From: Pseudanabaenaceae cyanobacterium MP8IB2.15
GTDB lineage: Bacteria; Cyanobacteriota; Cyanobacteriia; Pseudanabaenales; Pseudanabaenaceae
Assembly: GCA_030248825.1 (NCBI GenBank)
Contig: JARCMB010000234.1
Coordinates: forward strand, 1-7,991
Direction: 5' to 3'
Length of the DNA: 7,991 nucleotides
A model generated the notes under the pieces. The model did no database searches, was not told where the DNA came from, and saw only the letters and a list, made by a program, of their open reading frames with translations. How positions within the stretch are numbered: the stretch's first letter is position 1; each line of letters begins with the position of its first letter. The position numbers and the translations under genes are program-made. This document shows positions 5,961 to 7,991 of the stretch, one piece after another.

Positions 5961-6518
5961 TTAATGTCCCAGTTCGATCGCCGTCCAAATCGTCCAACTA
6001 TCGCTGAGTAGGAGCAATAAAGTAAAAGCTAACAGAATGAAATACATCCAAGGCTGGGCAAGAGGTCGCACATCTTTAGTATCGAGGCCCGTCTTTGCTT
6101 CTACCAGTTGCACTAAGCGAGTAAATCCAGACACCCGCATCGGCAGCAAGTAACCTGCGCCAGATTGACTGAGGAAGTAATACACCAGACCACCTTGACC
6201 AGTTGTGCGTGGTTTGAGGGCTTTGATTTCAGTCCAAGGCAATGACCATCCTCGCCGAAATAGGTTTGGCACCCAGTTGGGATAGTTAACGCTAATGCCT
6301 TGGTCGTCTAGCACCACACGTTCGCTCAAAGCCGCATACAGCAACACAAATCCAAAGACTAAACCTGCTACCAATACCTCGACTGGAATTGGCGTTGCCG
6401 TCACTTTTGCCAGAAACGGTAAAGGCCCGGTCAAAGCTGTGTATAAGCCCAGCAGCGTGATCCGAATCAGGGGCGAGATATAAAAAATGGATTGTGAGGT
6501 TTGCTGTATGTCTGGCAT
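5961..6518 (-). CDS. Conserved three-span membrane protein with a possible PH-like domain, coupled to por
   Basis: A 185-residue protein not assigned to a named family. Hydrophobic helices lie at residues 17-37, 46-64 and about 157-172. Between the second and third, residues 66-153 form a soluble stretch with alternating beta-strands: RVVLDDQGISVNYP, RRGWSLPWTEIKALKPRT, LVYYFLS, YLLPMRVS, then a helix GFTRLVQLVEAKTG. That order, with a W-(S/T)-x-PW-x-EI core and a closing helix, resembles bacterial PH-like domains inserted in small membrane proteins. The ATG at 6518 is chosen over an in-frame ATG at 6563 because AAGGA lies 5 nt upstream, overlapping the por stop, and the longer form would overlap por by 37 bp. 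The gene follows por by 8 bp, so it is very likely cotranscribed and translationally coupled. A role linked to protochlorophyllide reductase, such as membrane tethering, is only a guess. It is not the photosystem I assembly protein Ycf4. Confidence 0.75.
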   Translation of the reverse strand: MPDIQQTSQSIFYISPLIRITLLGLYTALTGPLPFLAKVTATPIPVEVLVAGLVFGFVLLYAALSERVVLDDQGISVNYPNWVPNLFRRGWSLPWTEIKALKPRTTGQGGLVYYFLSQSGAGYLLPMRVSGFTRLVQLVEAKTGLDTKDVRPLAQPWMYFILLAFTLLLLLSDSWTIWTAIELGH

Positions 6519-6523
6519 ATTTT

Positions 6524-6528
6524 TCCTT
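6524..6528 (-). promoter_or_regulatory. Ribosome binding site overlapping the por stop codon
   Basis: Minus strand TAAGGA joins the por stop TAA to a GGA core 5 nt before the ATG at 6518. The overlap implies that ribosomes ending por can restart on the next gene, and it decides the shorter start of that gene. Confidence 0.7.
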
Positions 6529-7489
6529 AGGTCAGTCCCACCAGTTTGGCACTCAGATCCCACATGCGTTCAGCTTTTTCATCATCACGCGCTTGGGGAG
6601 AGACTTTCTGCACAAAAGACTGACCATTTTTTTTCTGACGATTGCCCCAGCTAAAATAAGCCCCTGATTGTTTGTATTCAGGATCGGCAATTACGGCTGC
6701 GACTCTTTCTCCAGATAGTTCCTGCGACACGTAACCGCCAGTGATGTTTTTTTGGAACCAAGGGAAGATTTTTTGAAACAAAGGATAGTGGTTGCGGAAA
6801 AGTGGTGTTTCGGCAACGCAGCCTGGGTAGAGCGAAGTGAAGGTGATCCCAGTTGAGTCGTGATAGCGGCGATGCAGTTCTCTCATTGTCAGGACGTTAC
6901 AAACTTTACTGTCTTTGTAAGCTTTGACGGACTCAAACTGTTTACCATCAGCCATTGCGATCGGGGCTTTAAATCCTGCCTCAAAGCCCTCAAAATTACC
7001 CAGATCGGGGCGCGGTGGAATTTTGCCGCCCAGTTCATCTGGATTATGGGTGACAGTGCCTAAAATCACTAGTCTGGGGTCATTAGAGTTCGATCGTTTT
7101 AGATCCTCTAGCATCAGGTTGGCGAGCAGAAAATGACCGAGATGGTTTGTCGCCATGCTTAACTCAAAGCCTTCGGGACTGCGTAAAGGCTGTTTGAGTA
7201 AAGGCATATAGATCGCGGCATTACACAGCAAGGCATCAAGGGTCAGTTCTCTGGCTCTGAAGTTTTGGACAAACCGCTTGACGCTCTCCATGCTGGCTAA
7301 ATCGATGTGGATCAGCGTGTAGCTATCCGATGACATACCTTCGGCTTTTGCGGCTTTGTCGGCTTTGTCTAAATCACGACATGCCATCACCACATGCCAT
7401 CCTTTTTGGGCTAGGGCTTTGGCGGTGTATAAGCCTACGCCTGAAGATGCTCCAGTAATTACTGCGGTTGGTTTCTGATTTTGTGCCAT
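6527..7489 (-). CDS. por: Light-dependent protochlorophyllide reductase (NADPH-protochlorophyllide oxidoreductase)
   Basis: A 320-residue LPOR, the photoenzyme that uses light and NADPH to reduce the C17-C18 double bond of protochlorophyllide to chlorophyllide a, the penultimate stage of chlorophyll synthesis. It is a short-chain dehydrogenase: the NADPH loop TGASSGVG is at residues 12-19, CRD at 37-39, NAA at 90-92, and the catalytic YKDSK has Tyr191 and Lys195. LPOR-specific parts are the insert LGTVTHNPDELGGKIPP to GFEAGFK (143-174) and SLYPGCVAETPLFRNHYPLFQKIFPWFQK (219-247), with Cys224 corresponding to the conserved active-site Cys226 of the Synechocystis enzyme. All key residues are present and the length is normal (about 322 in Synechocystis). 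The ATG at 7489 has no strong Shine-Dalgarno. Its own promoter is possible in the 99-bp gap. The next gene overlaps it at the ribosome binding site. Confidence 0.97.
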   Translation of the reverse strand: MAQNQKPTAVITGASSGVGLYTAKALAQKGWHVVMACRDLDKADKAAKAEGMSSDSYTLIHIDLASMESVKRFVQNFRARELTLDALLCNAAIYMPLLKQPLRSPEGFELSMATNHLGHFLLANLMLEDLKRSNSNDPRLVILGTVTHNPDELGGKIPPRPDLGNFEGFEAGFKAPIAMADGKQFESVKAYKDSKVCNVLTMRELHRRYHDSTGITFTSLYPGCVAETPLFRNHYPLFQKIFPWFQKNITGGYVSQELSGERVAAVIADPEYKQSGAYFSWGNRQKKNGQSFVQKVSPQARDDEKAERMWDLSAKLVGLT

Positions 7490-7517
7490 TTGTTATCTAA
7501 ACTCTGAATTACGACTT

Positions 7518-7547
7518 TTTCTATGATCTCATAGGTTTGGTAGTCAA
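7518..7547 (-). promoter_or_regulatory. por: Possible sigma70-type promoter of por
   Basis: Minus strand TTGACT (complement of 7542-7547, 5/6 to TTGACA), an 18-bp spacer and TAGAAA (complement of 7518-7523, 4/6 to TATAAT). Transcription would begin about 22 nt before the por ATG. The spacer is at the long end and the -10 box is imperfect. Confidence 0.3.
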
Positions 7548-7588
7548 ATTATGAACAAATTTTTCGCACTTTAGGCAAATTATCGGAT

Positions 7589-7819
7589 TTAGAGCTTAAC
7601 GATCGAAAAGTGTTCAACTGCTAAAACGGGACCAATCATCGCGATCGACATGACATCATCTCGGATCGTGCCAGTGACTTCGACTTGCAGACCATCGTGA
7701 AGCAGTTCGCTAGGGGCGGGTTGGTGGATTTCGTAGACCTCGCCATTTTTTGCTTCGAGTGACCATGCACCCATGCCAAAAAGGGCTGATTTAATTTTGC
7801 CTTCAATTTTAATGCTCAT
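7589..7819 (-). CDS. Small conserved hypothetical protein, probably OB-fold-like
   Basis: A 76-residue protein without signal peptide or membrane helix. The pattern KIEGKIKSALFGMGAWSLEAKNGEVYEIHQPAP, then DGLQVEVTGTIRDDVMSIAMIGPVLAVEHFSIVKL, reads as a string of beta-strands: a G-x-W-x-L-E turn, a short loop with P-A-P, DGL, and R-D-D-x-x-S-I-x-M-x-G. This order is like small five-strand beta-barrel (OB-type) domains in which the DGL and RDD-SI-M-G segments recur. I know no function, and the fold call is inference. GAGG lies 10 nt before the ATG. The ATG overlaps the stop of the preceding gene as ATGA, so the two are translationally coupled. It ends 99 bp before por in the same direction, and a shared transcript is possible but not shown. 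Confidence 0.75.
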   Translation of the reverse strand: MSIKIEGKIKSALFGMGAWSLEAKNGEVYEIHQPAPSELLHDGLQVEVTGTIRDDVMSIAMIGPVLAVEHFSIVKL

Positions 7820-7991
7820 ACTCTATTTGCCTCAGTTTTAAGGGATAAATGCGCGATCGAAATGCACAACAGGGCGTTAACGCCAAGAAATGCTTGAGCA
7901 GCGAAGCCTTCACCTAACCACATCACTTCCGTACTGGTTGCAGCACTGACAGCGAGACAAGCGGCGACACCGATCGTCGAACCGATCGCAA
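7816..7991 (-). CDS. C-terminal fragment of an unidentified hydrophobic protein
   Basis: An open frame enters from the right edge (first full codon at 7989) and stops with TGA at 7816-7818, giving 57 residues: AIGSTIGVAACLAVSAATST, EVMWLGEGFAAQAFLGVNAL, then LCISIAHLSLKTEANRV. It is rich in Ala, Gly, Leu and Val, with one or two potential membrane segments (about residues 1-18 and 31-49 of the fragment) and a short charged tail, so it looks like the end of an integral membrane protein. The stop overlaps the start of the next gene as ATGA. That overlap, and the lack of stops in this frame only, are the evidence that it is real. The family cannot be named from this part. Confidence 0.6.
   Translation of the reverse strand, partial: AIGSTIGVAACLAVSAATSTEVMWLGEGFAAQAFLGVNALLCISIAHLSLKTEANRV

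Noticed and set aside
5961..6518. Idea that the membrane protein is Ycf4 (photosystem I assembly)
   Set aside because: Length and membrane helices are superficially similar, but there are three hydrophobic segments in a different order and the Ycf4 signature sequences are not seen.
6519..6563. 15-codon N-terminal extension of the membrane protein
   Set aside because: It would overlap por by 37 bp, whereas the inner ATG has a good ribosome binding site.

Overview
The window looks like chromosomal DNA of a cyanobacterium. The evidence is a light-dependent protochlorophyllide reductase, the cyanobacterial DUF3038/DUF4335 gene pair, a stand-alone rpsD, a pentapeptide-repeat protein with a cyanobacterial-type C-terminal module, and roughly 29 copies (hand count) of the hexamer CGATCG, the core of the cyanobacterial HIP1 repeat. 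Only one copy is the full HIP1 octamer. I cannot name the genus.

Layout, left to right. (1) 1-3379, minus strand: a run transcribed right to left, with a DUF3038 protein, then a DUF4335 single-span membrane protein 2 bp later, then after 86 bp a secreted Slt-type lytic transglycosylase that runs off the left edge just before its catalytic domain. (2) 3561-4169, minus: ribosomal protein S4. It diverges from (3) 4329-4832, plus: a small DprA/SLOG-like Rossmann protein with a TTG start. (4) 4866-5774, minus: a pentapeptide-repeat protein with 40 uninterrupted repeats and a GTG start, converging on gene 3. (5) 5961-7489, minus: por, followed by a three-span membrane protein with a possible PH-like domain, whose ribosome binding site overlaps the por stop codon. 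(6) 7589-7991, minus: a small OB-fold-like protein, preceded by the C-terminus of an unidentified hydrophobic protein that overlaps it by 4 bp (ATGA).

The genes are mostly housekeeping or conserved cyanobacterial genes: cell-wall turnover, translation, chlorophyll synthesis. I see no tRNA, rRNA, insertion sequence, integrase, CRISPR array or phage gene, and no intergenic gap longer than about 190 bp. The least explained units are the DUF3038-DUF4335-Slt run, where a TonB/TolA-like membrane architecture sits next to a periplasmic wall hydrolase, and the translationally coupled por/membrane-protein pair. I did not find a clear-cut new system; these two are the best candidates for one.
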